A DNA stretch of 64,000 nt, taken from assembly GCF_021129305.1 (NCBI RefSeq), contig NZ_JAJOMB010000009.1, positions 124,001 through 188,000 of the forward strand, in the 5' to 3' direction. The translations under genes were made by a program, and so were the position numbers. The DNA comes from Kineosporia babensis (lineage in GTDB: Bacteria; Actinomycetota; Actinomycetes; Actinomycetales; Kineosporiaceae). The notes under the pieces are model-generated. The model was given only the letters and a program-made list of their open reading frames with translations, was not told the origin of the DNA and did not search any database. Below, one piece after another: positions 33,231-41,247 of the stretch (within the stretch, counting starts at the first letter, position 1; each line of letters opens with the position of its first letter).

Positions 33231-33595
33231 GTCTCGTCCAGCTTGGCCTGCACCCGGCTGAGCCGCTGCTGAGCCGCCTGGGGCGAACTCAGGTCCAGGG
33301 CCCCGGCGATCTGCGGCCAGGTCATTCCCTCGGCGCGAGCGGCGAACAGCAGCCCGGCCTCGCACTGGTCCAGCTCGGCCCGGGCTGAGGCGAGCAGGCG
33401 CAGCCCGGCTTCCAGCAGGTGCGGATCCGGGTGCCTGTCGCCGGCGGACCAGGCAGCGAAACGCACCAGGTCGGTGTCCGAGGCCGGCTGGTTTCGGTGC
33501 TGCCACGGGCGGCGGGCCAGGTCGGCCGCCCCGGCCTGGTTCACCGCGGCGCGGGCACGCTCGAGTTCGCCGGCCTGGGACTGCTCGGGGTTCAT
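33227..33595 (-). CDS. Small helix-turn-helix protein at the head of the PEP-dikinase cassette
   Basis: A 122-residue protein. The C-terminal half has a sigma-region-4-like helix-turn-helix (GMTWPQIAGALDLSSPQAAQQRLSRV); the N-terminal half is helical (ELERARAAVNQAGAADLARRP) with a stretch LLASARAELDQCEAGLLFAARAEG before the HTH. It overlaps the phosphotransferase-like gene by four bases. Upstream of its start is a short AT-rich segment (about 33617-33645, atgttgtcaacacgatgttg) containing repeated gttg/caac half-sites that could be its operator. Such small HTH proteins commonly precede PEP-utilising-enzyme genes in actinobacteria. Confidence 0.8.
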   Translation of the reverse strand: MNPEQSQAGELERARAAVNQAGAADLARRPWQHRNQPASDTDLVRFAAWSAGDRHPDPHLLEAGLRLLASARAELDQCEAGLLFAARAEGMTWPQIAGALDLSSPQAAQQRLSRVQAKLDET

Positions 33596-33794
33596 GGCGA
33601 CCAGTGCAGGGCATCAACGTGATGTTGTCAACACGATGTTGATGTGCGTCGGTATTAGGTGAGCGAACGATGACTAAATTGTCCGTTCACCGACTGTACT
33701 CATCGAGCCGGGTGTTCGTCCGGGCCCACGCCCGTAGCGTCCGATGGGCCTACGGCTGACCAGCACCCGTGGATATGAAGTGTGGGAGACCTTG

Positions 33795-35804
33795 ATGAGA
33801 AACTTGCCGATGCTCGGGCTGACGCACGGCAATCGCAGCGCTGTCACCTGCAATCTCAAGTGTGACAACGCCTGCGCGCGGCCGGCCCCCAATGCCAGCT
33901 GCGAGCCCAGTTTCCAGGACGTCGCCTCGGCCGCCCTGAGCCGTCGCACCCTGCTGGCCGGAGGCGGGGCCCTGGCCGCCGCCCTGGCCATGCCGGTCGT
34001 GCACGCCGAGGGCGCGGAGGCTGCCGCCTCCGGCACCTGGGCCACCAAGTCGCCGCTGAAGTTCACCCCGATCAAGTCGGTCGAGGCCACCAAGGACACC
34101 TTCACGGTGCCCAAGGGTTTCCGGTGGGACCCGATCATCCGCTGGGGCGACCCGCTGTTCAAGAACTCCCCGGCGTTCGACCCGACCAAGCCGAACGCCA
34201 AGGCCCAGGCCCTGCAGTTCGGTTACAACAACGACTACCTGGACATCATCGTCACCAACCGGGCCGGCACCGAGGCCCTGCTGGTGTGCAACCACGAGTA
34301 CACCAACCGGGCGATCATGTTCCCGCCGAGCGCCTCGGACGCGGACGAGCTCGAGGTGCTGCGCACCCTGAAGGCCGCGCACGGGATGGCCGTGGTCGAG
34401 CTGAAGCGCCGCCGCCGGGGCGGTAAGTGGACGTACGTGCAGGGCGCCCGGCACAACCGGCGGATCACCGCCGACACGCCGTTCCGGTTCGACGGCCCGG
34501 CCGCCGGCTCGAAGTTCCTGAAGACCAAGGCCGACAAGGACGGCGTGCTCGCGCTGGGTACGTTCGGCAACTGCGCCGGCGGCACCACCCCCTGGGGCAC
34601 CGTGCTTTCCGGCGAGGAGAACTTCAACGGCTACTTCAAGGCCGACCCGAACGCCCGCGGCAGCAAGCGTTACGGCCTGACCGACGCGGACAGCAGCTAC
34701 GGCTGGGAGAAGGTCGACCCGCGCTTCGACGCCACCAAGGACGGCTACCAGAACGAGCCCAACCGGTTCGGCTGGATCGTCGAGATCGACCCCACCGACC
34801 CCAAGTCCACCCCGGTCAAGCACACCGCGATGGGCCGGATGAAGCACGAGGGCGCCAACATCCGGGTGGACTCCGACGGCACCGTGGTCGCCTACATGGG
34901 TGACGACGAGCGGTTCGACTACCTGTACAAGTTCGTGGCCAAGAACAAGTACCGCAAGGGCGACTCCCGCGCCGCCCGCAAGCACAACCTCAAGCTGCTC
35001 AGCGAGGGCGACCTGTTCGTCGCCAAGTTCACCGGCGAGATGCAGGAGGACAACGCCAACCTGGGCTCCGGCACCTGGATTCCGCTGACCAAGAACGGTA
35101 AGTCCGCGGTCAAGGGCTTCAGCCACGAAGAGGTCCTGGTGTTCACCCGCGAGGCGGCCGACGCGGTCAAGGCCACCCCGATGGACCGCTGCGAGGACGT
35201 GGAGCCGTCGCTGAAGACCGGCAAGGTCTACGTGGCGTGCACCAACAACACCAACCGGGGCGCCGACGGCAAGCCCGGCCCGGACGCCGCGAACCCGGTG
35301 AAGGGCAACAAGAACGGCCACATCATCGAGATCACCGAGCGCCGGAACCAGGCCGACGCCACCCGGTTCGAGTGGAACCTGTTCATGGTCTGCGGCGACA
35401 ACGGCGAGGCGGGAACCTATTTCGCGGGCTGGGACGGACCGGTCGCGCCGATCTCCTGCCCGGACAACGTGGCGTTCGACTCGGCCGGAAACCTGTGGAT
35501 CTCGACCGACGGCCAGCCGGGCACGATCAGCAAGAACGACGGCCTGTTCCGGGTGCCGGTGGCCGGTAAGGAGCGTGGTCACCTGGTGCAGTTCCTGGCC
35601 GTGCCGGTCGAGGCCGAGACCTGCGGCCCGGTCGTGCACGACAAGGACGGCTCGGTCTTCGTGGCGGTGCAGCACCCGGGTGAGGACGGCACCTGGGAGG
35701 AGCAGCACTCCTACTTCCCGGACTACCTGAGCAAGGCCGGCAAGCCGGTCAAGGGCAACTGGCGGGGCCCGCGCCCGTCGGTGGTCCAGGTGACGCGCAA
35801 GTAG
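33795..35804 (+). CDS. phoX: PhoX-family alkaline phosphatase, Tat-exported
   Basis: A 669-residue secreted phosphatase (DUF839/PhoX) that should release phosphate from phosphomonoesters outside the cell, using calcium and iron. The ATG at 33795 is preferred over an upstream in-frame ATG because it gives the normal PhoX beginning. Residues 1-50 hold the conserved Cys-containing leader (RSAVTCNLKCDNACARPAPN), followed by a twin-arginine signal (LSRRTLLAGGGALAAALA) cleaved near VVHA-EG. The beta-propeller part shows family motifs such as FGYNNDYLDI, LVCNHEYTN, HEGANIRVD and ISCPDNVAFDSAGNLWISTDG. It is a single-gene unit with its own terminator. No PHO box was recognised upstream. Confidence 0.95.
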   Translation: MRNLPMLGLTHGNRSAVTCNLKCDNACARPAPNASCEPSFQDVASAALSRRTLLAGGGALAAALAMPVVHAEGAEAAASGTWATKSPLKFTPIKSVEATKDTFTVPKGFRWDPIIRWGDPLFKNSPAFDPTKPNAKAQALQFGYNNDYLDIIVTNRAGTEALLVCNHEYTNRAIMFPPSASDADELEVLRTLKAAHGMAVVELKRRRRGGKWTYVQGARHNRRITADTPFRFDGPAAGSKFLKTKADKDGVLALGTFGNCAGGTTPWGTVLSGEENFNGYFKADPNARGSKRYGLTDADSSYGWEKVDPRFDATKDGYQNEPNRFGWIVEIDPTDPKSTPVKHTAMGRMKHEGANIRVDSDGTVVAYMGDDERFDYLYKFVAKNKYRKGDSRAARKHNLKLLSEGDLFVAKFTGEMQEDNANLGSGTWIPLTKNGKSAVKGFSHEEVLVFTREAADAVKATPMDRCEDVEPSLKTGKVYVACTNNTNRGADGKPGPDAANPVKGNKNGHIIEITERRNQADATRFEWNLFMVCGDNGEAGTYFAGWDGPVAPISCPDNVAFDSAGNLWISTDGQPGTISKNDGLFRVPVAGKERGHLVQFLAVPVEAETCGPVVHDKDGSVFVAVQHPGEDGTWEEQHSYFPDYLSKAGKPVKGNWRGPRPSVVQVTRK

Positions 35805-35824
35805 TACTGCTGGTTCTCCGGACT

Positions 35825-35857
35825 CCGGCCCCCGCATCGTTCCGGTGCGGGGGCCGG
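35825..35857. terminator. Bidirectional terminator between phoX and a MarR gene
   Basis: A perfect 12-bp stem (ccggcccccgca/tgcgggggccgg) with a 9-base loop, followed by TTT on the plus strand, lies in the 55-bp gap between convergent phoX and the MarR-type gene. It is one of the clearest factor-independent-type terminators in the window. Confidence 0.85.
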
Positions 35858-35859
35858 TT

Positions 35860-36303
35860 TCACTTTGCCTGCGTCCATGAATCGACGAAACGCTGCAGCA
35901 GCGCAGCCAGATTCGCTGCCTCTTCGTCGGAAAACTCGGCCAGCGCCTGGCTTACGGCTTGGCGACGGGTCGTGTGCATGGCTTCGACGATCGTGCGGCC
36001 TCGGCCGGTGAGGCGGACGAGGGTGGTCCGGGCGTCGGTGGGGTGCGGCTCACGCCGGATCAGCTTCTCGGTGACGAGGTCGGTGGTGAGCCTGCTGGCC
36101 CGCGGACGGTCCACCCCGATTGCCTCGGCCACTTCGGATATGGGACGTCCGTGGGGGCTTTCGTCGAGGGCATCGAGATAGCGGTAGCGGGCTGCATCGG
36201 CTTTCGCCCCTTCGGCCCGCACCTGAAGACGATTGGCCTGCTGCTCGCGCCGTAGCCGGGTAAGGGCCTGCTCGATGCTGGCCTCGGCGCTCTGGTCCGA
36301 CAT
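35860..36303 (-). CDS. MarR-family transcriptional regulator
   Basis: A 147-residue winged-helix regulator. The DNA-binding core is ISEVAEAIGVDRPRASRLTTDLVTEKLIRREPHPTDARTTLVRLTGRG (about residues 54-102), with flanking dimerisation helices. The ATG at 36303 is preferred to an upstream start at 36366, which would overlap the divergent gene. A perfect interrupted palindrome, acaacagttgt, lies 13 bp upstream of the start and probably is the operator for autoregulation. It is divergent from a second MarR-like gene. Confidence 0.92.
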   Translation of the reverse strand: MSDQSAEASIEQALTRLRREQQANRLQVRAEGAKADAARYRYLDALDESPHGRPISEVAEAIGVDRPRASRLTTDLVTEKLIRREPHPTDARTTLVRLTGRGRTIVEAMHTTRRQAVSQALAEFSDEEAANLAALLQRFVDSWTQAK

Positions 36304-36364
36304 GGATGCGAGATTACAACAGTTGTGCCTTGACAACCTTCTGCCCGGCGCGCATTTTGGTTGC
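36304..36364. promoter_or_regulatory. Short divergent promoter region with MarR-type palindrome
   Basis: This 61-bp gap separates two MarR-like genes. It contains the 11-bp palindrome acaacagttgt (36316-36326) and a ttgaca hexamer (36330-36335). A second pair of gttg/caac half-sites (36362-36365 and 36371-36376 region) overlaps the start of the plus-strand gene. One dimeric regulator could control both genes from here. Confidence 0.6.
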
Positions 36365-36784
36365 ATGATGACAACTACTGGGCGAGGAGGTCTGCCGCCG
36401 ATCGGCTGGGCGGCCCGGCGGCTGGACGGCTTGATCGACGAGCAGTTCCAGCGGACGGTTGCACAGTTCGGCTTGGATCGGCGGCGGTGGCAGATCTTGA
36501 ATGTGCTGGCTGCGCGGCCGGCGAGCCGGGCTCAGGTGGAGGCCGAACTGGCTCCGTTCCTGACCATGGGGGAAAGCCTGGCCGAGGTGATCGATTCGCT
36601 GGCCGGGCTGGTGGAGGTCGGCGAGGTGCTGACCCTGACCACCCTCGGGCAGGCCCGGCTGGAAGAGGCAGGCCGAGCGGTGGTGCTCACCCGTGGGCTG
36701 CTGGTGCAAGGCCTCGCGGAGGGTGAGTACGAGCAGGCGGTGGCCACTCTGCTCAAGATGATCCGGAACTTGGAAACGGGCTGA
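36365..36784 (+). CDS. Divergent MarR-like winged-helix protein
   Basis: A 139-residue protein related to MarR regulators: a dimerisation helix (GWAARRLDGLIDEQFQRTVAQFGLDRRRWQILNVLA), a helix-turn-helix region with an acidic segment (RAQVEAELAPFLTMGESLAEVI), a wing (GEVLTLTTLGQARLEEAGRA) and a C-terminal helix (YEQAVATLLKMIRNLE). Two adjacent ATG codons (36365 and 36368) are possible starts. It faces the other MarR gene across a 61-bp gap, so each may regulate the other. No structural gene follows within 250 bp on its strand. Confidence 0.78.
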   Translation: MMTTTGRGGLPPIGWAARRLDGLIDEQFQRTVAQFGLDRRRWQILNVLAARPASRAQVEAELAPFLTMGESLAEVIDSLAGLVEVGEVLTLTTLGQARLEEAGRAVVLTRGLLVQGLAEGEYEQAVATLLKMIRNLETG

Positions 36785-37040
36785 CTGCTATCGGCGCTTT
36801 GTTTACGCACTCTCGGATCGCCTTCGAATCGCCCGGCCGGCGGGCCCACCCCACGCGGCCCGGACGGTCGGGGGCCACTTCTCCGCGGATCGTGAGGCGT
36901 GGCGGAGGTAATGAGGGCTGGCGGGGATGGCGAGACGTGGTGGGTGGTGTGGCGTGGCAGGGCGGCGTGGCAGGGGGTGATGAGGCGCGGCGAGGGTGGT
37001 GGAGTGCGGCAGGTGGTGAGGTCTGGCGGGAACGGGGTGG

Positions 37041-37766
37041 TCAGGAGCTGGAGAGTTGGCCCAGGGTGTCGGGGGCGTCGGGCAGGTGGGTCGGGTTGGA
37101 GATTGCCGGGGGCCTGGTCACGGTGAGGGTGGCTGAGGAGGGAGTGGCTGAGGTAGGAGGCTGGACGAGGCGTAAGGGCTTGCGGTGCTTGGGCTGCCGG
37201 GGCGGGGGAGCGAGGTGGTCCGGGGCGGGGGTGGTGAGCAGGAGGGTGAGCAGGGGTCCGGTGAGCAGGGTTTCGGTGAGATCGGCGCGGATGTGCTGCT
37301 CGATCAGGGCGAGGGCGGTGTGGTCGCGGCGGGTGCCGGGGGCGAGCCGGGCCTGCATCTGGTTCCAGAACGGGCGGGGCTCCCACTTGGGCCGGGTGTA
37401 GAGCGCGCCGGGCTCGAACCGTTCCAGCCGCTCGCCGTCGCGCCAGTGACTGAAGAAGACCTTGCCGCCGAAGGTGTACAGGCTCAGCGTGTCGGTGCCG
37501 TCGGAAAGGGCCTGCAGCACCACGTCTCGGGTTCCGTCCCAGCCGACCTCTTCGTAGCCGAAGGCCCAGTGGTTGCAGACACCGGCCTGCAGAACGTCGT
37601 GGCCCCCGTCCGCCCTCAGGTCCAGCGCCTGCGCGCGGGACCGGAGGGTTGCCTGCGCGGGATCGGCGCCGTAGCCGGCCAGTACCGAGGCCGGGCTGAT
37701 GCCGCGGGTGAAGGTGATGGTGAAGCCCAGGTCGTTCAGGGTCCATGGTGCGCGCTCGGCGGCCAT
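37041..37766 (-). CDS. DUF6461-like protein of unknown function
   Basis: A 241-residue protein. Residues 1-150 show the conserved pattern of an actinobacterial domain of unknown function (LNDLGFTITFTRGISPASVLAGYG, NHWAFGYEEVGWDGTRDVVLQALS, GGKVFFSHWRDGERLERFEPG). A helical segment (TALALIEQHIRADLTETLLTG) and a long Pro/Thr/Ser-rich tail follow. The ATG at 37766 is where homology-like sequence begins; a longer in-frame extension runs through low-complexity sequence and over the divergent small gene. Similar proteins are often encoded near contact-dependent or telomere-like variable regions of streptomycetes, but no function is established. Confidence 0.72.
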   Translation of the reverse strand: MAAERAPWTLNDLGFTITFTRGISPASVLAGYGADPAQATLRSRAQALDLRADGGHDVLQAGVCNHWAFGYEEVGWDGTRDVVLQALSDGTDTLSLYTFGGKVFFSHWRDGERLERFEPGALYTRPKWEPRPFWNQMQARLAPGTRRDHTALALIEQHIRADLTETLLTGPLLTLLLTTPAPDHLAPPPRQPKHRKPLRLVQPPTSATPSSATLTVTRPPAISNPTHLPDAPDTLGQLSSS

Positions 37767-37847
37767 GCCGAAATGATAAACAAGTCCGGCTTGGAGGGAA
37801 CGGGTTTCTGCACTGGCGTCCTGGAGTCGTTTTGGCATGCTGTCCGG

Positions 37848-38027
37848 ATGTCTCAGCCTGATCCGGAACTCGACCCCGAGGTGTACCCGCCGATCGATCC
37901 GAGCGAGCCGGTGCCCGACGATCCCGGCGAACTGCTGCCGGACACCCCCGAGACCCTGCCACCGGCCCCGGCCGAGCCCGGTCCGGGCGATCCGGAGGAT
38001 CCGGACGGCGTGCCCGAGCCGACCTGA
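37848..38027 (+). CDS. Small Pro/Glu/Asp-rich protein
   Basis: A 59-residue acidic low-complexity protein (PDPELDPEVYPPIDPSEPVPDD and so on) with no cysteine, signal peptide or hydrophobic core. It starts at an ATG with a tgtccgg leader and is divergent from the DUF6461-like gene, 81 bp between starts. Composition rather than homology supports it, so it may not be translated. If real, it is disordered. Confidence 0.4.
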   Translation: MSQPDPELDPEVYPPIDPSEPVPDDPGELLPDTPETLPPAPAEPGPGDPEDPDGVPEPT

Positions 38028-38200
38028 TCCCGATCCGAACCACTCGGCTCGCTCCGGTACCACTGCCGACCCCACCCCACCCCACCCGCCCCGCGACCGC
38101 CCGGCAGCCGAGGGCGGCCGGTGCGCACAACGTCCCCAAATCGGCGGTTGTGACCCCGGGGGGAAGCTCTTGATCAGCTCAGGGATACTTGCCACGGCGA

Positions 38201-38219
38201 TTAGGTGAGCCTTACCTTT
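38201..38219. promoter_or_regulatory. DtxR/IdeR iron box upstream of the siderophore-permease operon
   Basis: ttaggtgagccttaccttt matches the IdeR consensus at 14 of 19 positions, with the left half-site perfect. It ends 44 bp upstream of the first permease start, where a repressor would block transcription. Iron-loaded DtxR/IdeR should therefore shut the operon off. Confidence 0.78.
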
Positions 38220-38263
38220 CGTCGCGGCGTGTGTACAAACCCCCTGACAGGAGAGCTGAGCCG

Positions 38264-39331
38264 GTGACGCCTGCGATCGACGCGCCCCCAGGCGATCCCG
38301 TCGCGCGTACCCAGCGCCGGATCAGCCAGGTGCGGCTGGGCACCGGGCTGGCCGGGATCGTCGGCCTGCTGGTGCTGCTGCTCGTGTCGATCGTCCTGAG
38401 CCTGTGCATCGGCTCCGGCACGGTGCCGCTGAGCGATGTCTGGCAGGGCGTGTTCAGCCCCGACCGCGCGGTCGAGGGGCAGCTGATCATGCAGGAGCTA
38501 CGGATCCCGCGGACCGTGGCCGGGCTGCTCGCCGGTACCGCACTCGGCCTGGCCGGCGCCGTGATCCAGGGCGTGACCCGCAACCCGCTGGCCGATCCGG
38601 GTCTGCTCGGGATCAACGCCGGGGCCGCGGCCGCGGTGGTCTTCGCGCTCGGCTGGCTCGGGCTCACCTCGCCCAACGTCTACATCTGGTTCGGCTTCGT
38701 GGGCGCCGCGCTGGCCGCGACCGTGGTCTACGGAATCGGCTCGCTCGGCCGGGAGGGTGCCACGCCGGTGAAGCTGGCGCTGGCCGGGCAGGCCACCTCG
38801 GCCGCTCTGCTGGCCCTGACCACGGCGATGCTGCTGAAGGACACCGAGACCTACGACCGTTACCGGTTCTGGCAGGTCGGCTCGCTGATCGGCCGCGACA
38901 CCACGGTGCTGTGGCAGGCCGCCCCCTTCGTCGGCGCCGGGGTGCTGCTCGCCCTGGCCCTCGGTCCGCAGCTCAACGCCCTGGCGCTGGGCGACGACGT
39001 GGCCCGCGGCCTGGGGCAGAAGGTCGGCACGATCCGGGTGGTCAGCGCGGTCGCGGTGGTGCTGCTGACCGGCGGGGCCACCGTCATCGCCGGACCGATC
39101 GCCTTCGTCGGGCTGGTCGTGCCGCACGCCGCCCGGATGCTGGCCGGGGCCGACTACCGCTGGCTGATCCCGTACAGCCTGCTGCTGGCGCCCTCGCTGC
39201 TGCTGATCTCCGACGTGATCGGCCGGCTGCTCGCCCGCCCGGCCGAGCTGCAGGTCGGCATCGTCACCGCGGCGGTCGGCGCGATCCCGTTCATCCTCCT
39301 GGTCCGGCGGCGGAAGATGGCTGAGCTGTGA
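38264..39331 (+). CDS. Iron-siderophore ABC transporter permease (FecCD family), first subunit
   Basis: A 355-residue permease with about ten helices. The GTG at 38264 is used because a caggagag ribosome site lies nine bases upstream; the frame also runs further upstream through the iron box. Family motifs include LRIPRTVAGLLAGTALGLAGAVIQGVTRNPLADPGLLG (about 82-120) and the ATPase-docking region GPIAFVGLVVPHAARM near residue 275. With its partner it forms the channel for ferric siderophores or haem-like iron complexes. The stop codon overlaps the next GTG (GTGA). Confidence 0.95.
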   Translation: MTPAIDAPPGDPVARTQRRISQVRLGTGLAGIVGLLVLLLVSIVLSLCIGSGTVPLSDVWQGVFSPDRAVEGQLIMQELRIPRTVAGLLAGTALGLAGAVIQGVTRNPLADPGLLGINAGAAAAVVFALGWLGLTSPNVYIWFGFVGAALAATVVYGIGSLGREGATPVKLALAGQATSAALLALTTAMLLKDTETYDRYRFWQVGSLIGRDTTVLWQAAPFVGAGVLLALALGPQLNALALGDDVARGLGQKVGTIRVVSAVAVVLLTGGATVIAGPIAFVGLVVPHAARMLAGADYRWLIPYSLLLAPSLLLISDVIGRLLARPAELQVGIVTAAVGAIPFILLVRRRKMAEL

Positions 39332-40374
39332 GTACTGCTCTGAGCGAGGACATCGCGGTGCTGGCCCGGGCCCGGCGCACCGGCCTGGGCCGCCAGATCG
39401 GGGTCACCCTCGCGCTGGTCGTGGGCATCCTCGGGATGCTGGTGCTGAGCCTGTCCAAGGGCGACTTCGCGATCCCGTTCACCGACGTGATCCGCACCCT
39501 GCTCGGCTCCGGCGACGCGGGCAACCACTTCATCGTGATCGAGCTGCGCCTGCCCCGGGCGATCACCGGCCTGTGCGTGGGCCTGGCCCTCGGCCTGGCC
39601 GGGGCGCTGTTCCAGTCGCTGCTGCGCAACCCGCTGGCCAGTCCGGACATGATCGGTGTGACCCAGGGCGCGGGCGTCGGCGCGGTGGTGGCCGCGGTCG
39701 GGTTCGGGGTGAGCGGCTTCGCCCTGTCGGCCTCGGCCCTGTTCGGGGCGCTGGCCACCTCGACCCTGATCTACCTGCTGGCCTGGCGCCGCGGGGTGGC
39801 CGGCTACCGGCTGATCCTGATCGGGATCGGCGTGGCCGGGGCCTCCGCCTCGGTGATCTCCTACCTGCTGACCAGTTCCGAGGTGACGGTGGCGCAGGAG
39901 GCCTTGGTCTGGCTGACCGGCTCGCTGAACGGCTCCTCGCTGGAGGCCTTCTACCCGCTGCTGATCGCCCTGCTGGTGCTCTTCCCGCTCACCATGATCG
40001 CGGTCCGCCCGCTGTCCGCGCTGCAGATGGGCGACGACACCGCGGCCGGGCTGGGCGTGCCGGTCGAGCGCAGCCGGCGCTTCCTGCTGCTGTGCGCGGT
40101 CGGGCTGACCGGGGTGGCGGTGGCCGCGGCCGGGCCGGTCTCGTTCGTGGCCTTCGTCTGCGGACCGGTGGCCCGCCAGCTGGTCCCCGGCAAGGGCGCC
40201 GCGCTGGTGCAGGCCTCGCTGATCGGCGCGCTGCTGATGCTGGTGGCGGACTTCGCCGCGCAGCACCTGCTCTGGTCCACGCAGTTCCCGGTCGGGGTGG
40301 TCACCAGCCTGATCGGCGCCCCGTACCTGCTGTACCTGCTCGCACGGGCCAACCGGATCGGCAAGGGTGGATAA
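39328..40374 (+). CDS. Iron-siderophore ABC transporter permease (FecCD family), second subunit
   Basis: A 348-residue permease paralogous to the previous one, with LRLPRAITGLCVGLALGLAGALFQSLLRNPLASPDMIG (about 70-108) and GPVSFVAFVCGPVARQLVPG (about 268-287). It starts at a GTG overlapping the upstream stop codon and is followed after 6 bp by the ATPase gene. It pairs with the first permease in a heterodimeric channel. The N-terminal 25 residues are cytoplasmic and basic (ARARRTGLGRQ). Confidence 0.95.
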   Translation: MSTALSEDIAVLARARRTGLGRQIGVTLALVVGILGMLVLSLSKGDFAIPFTDVIRTLLGSGDAGNHFIVIELRLPRAITGLCVGLALGLAGALFQSLLRNPLASPDMIGVTQGAGVGAVVAAVGFGVSGFALSASALFGALATSTLIYLLAWRRGVAGYRLILIGIGVAGASASVISYLLTSSEVTVAQEALVWLTGSLNGSSLEAFYPLLIALLVLFPLTMIAVRPLSALQMGDDTAAGLGVPVERSRRFLLLCAVGLTGVAVAAAGPVSFVAFVCGPVARQLVPGKGAALVQASLIGALLMLVADFAAQHLLWSTQFPVGVVTSLIGAPYLLYLLARANRIGKGG

Positions 40375-40380
40375 GCGACG

Positions 40381-41190
40381 ATGACGGCCGAACACACGCT
40401 CAGCACGCAGGATCTGCATCTGGGCTACGACGGGCGCAAGGTGGTCGAGGGGCTGAACCTGGCCGTCCCGCCGGGCAAGGTCACGATGATCGTGGGCCCC
40501 AACGCCTGCGGCAAGTCCACCACCCTGCGCGCGATGGCCCGGCTGCTGAACCCCACCGCCGGCGCGATCCTGCTGGACGGCAAGGACATCCAGAAGATGC
40601 CGACCAAGGAGGTGGCCGGCGTGCTGGGCATCCTGCCGCAGACACCGGTGGCCCCGGACGGCATCATCGTCAGCGACCTGGTCGGCCGCGGCCGCTACCC
40701 GCACCAGGGCTGGCTGCGCAAGTGGACGGCCGAGGACGACGAGGCGGTGGCCGAGGCGATGCGCTCGACCAGCGTGCTGGAGCTGGCTTCCCGCCCGGTG
40801 GACGCGCTTTCGGGCGGTCAGCGGCAACGGGTCTGGATCGCGATGGCCCTGGCCCAGCGCACCGATCTGCTGCTGCTCGACGAGCCGACCACCTACCTGG
40901 ACGTCACGCACCAGCTCGAGGTGCTGGACCTGCTGATCGACCTGAACGAAAAACGCGGCACCACCGTGGTGGTGGTGCTGCACGACCTGAACCTGGCCTG
41001 CCGCTACGCCGACCACCTGGTCGCCCTGCGGGCCGGAAAGGTGCTGGCCGAGGGCAATCCCGGCGAAGTGGTCACCGCCGAGCTGATCGGCGAGATCTTC
41101 GGGATGCGGTGTTCGGTTGTGCCTGACCCGATTTCGGGTACCCCGATGATCGTGCCGATCGGCCGGCACCGCTCCGGAGCCCCGGCTTGA
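40381..41190 (+). CDS. Iron-siderophore ABC transporter ATP-binding protein (FecE/FepC-like)
   Basis: A 269-residue ATPase that drives siderophore import. Walker A is GPNACGKST (39-47), the Q-loop is LPQ, the signature is LSGGQRQR (143-150), Walker B is LLLLDEPT (163-170) and the switch is LHDLN. The VGRGRYPHQG stretch is typical of FecE/FepC proteins. It closes a permease-permease-ATPase operon; the two binding-protein genes downstream have their own iron boxes and so separate promoters. Confidence 0.96.
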   Translation: MTAEHTLSTQDLHLGYDGRKVVEGLNLAVPPGKVTMIVGPNACGKSTTLRAMARLLNPTAGAILLDGKDIQKMPTKEVAGVLGILPQTPVAPDGIIVSDLVGRGRYPHQGWLRKWTAEDDEAVAEAMRSTSVLELASRPVDALSGGQRQRVWIAMALAQRTDLLLLDEPTTYLDVTHQLEVLDLLIDLNEKRGTTVVVVLHDLNLACRYADHLVALRAGKVLAEGNPGEVVTAELIGEIFGMRCSVVPDPISGTPMIVPIGRHRSGAPA

Positions 41191-41224
41191 GCTTTTCCAG
41201 AGCAACGAAAAGTCTTGCTACCGG

Positions 41225-41243
41225 TTAGGAAATGCTAACCTAA
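41225..41243. promoter_or_regulatory. Best iron box in the window, directly before the first binding-protein gene
   Basis: ttaggaaatgctaacctaa matches the IdeR consensus at 16 of 19 positions, with a perfect right half. It ends only four bases before the ATG at 41248, leaving no room for a ribosome site, so the message may be leaderless and the box overlaps the core promoter. Confidence 0.85.
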
Positions 41244-41247
41244 CCAC

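Noticed and set aside
33655-33673. Possible iron box ttaggtgagcgaacgatga upstream of phoX
   Set aside because: Only the left half-site matches; the right half is unlike the consensus.
33750-35837. Long minus-strand open frame opposite phoX
   Set aside because: Shadow of phoX; biased composition and no motif.
39154-41205. Long minus-strand open frame across the siderophore operon
   Set aside because: Antisense shadow of FecCD and ATPase genes; no recognisable domain and no ribosome site.
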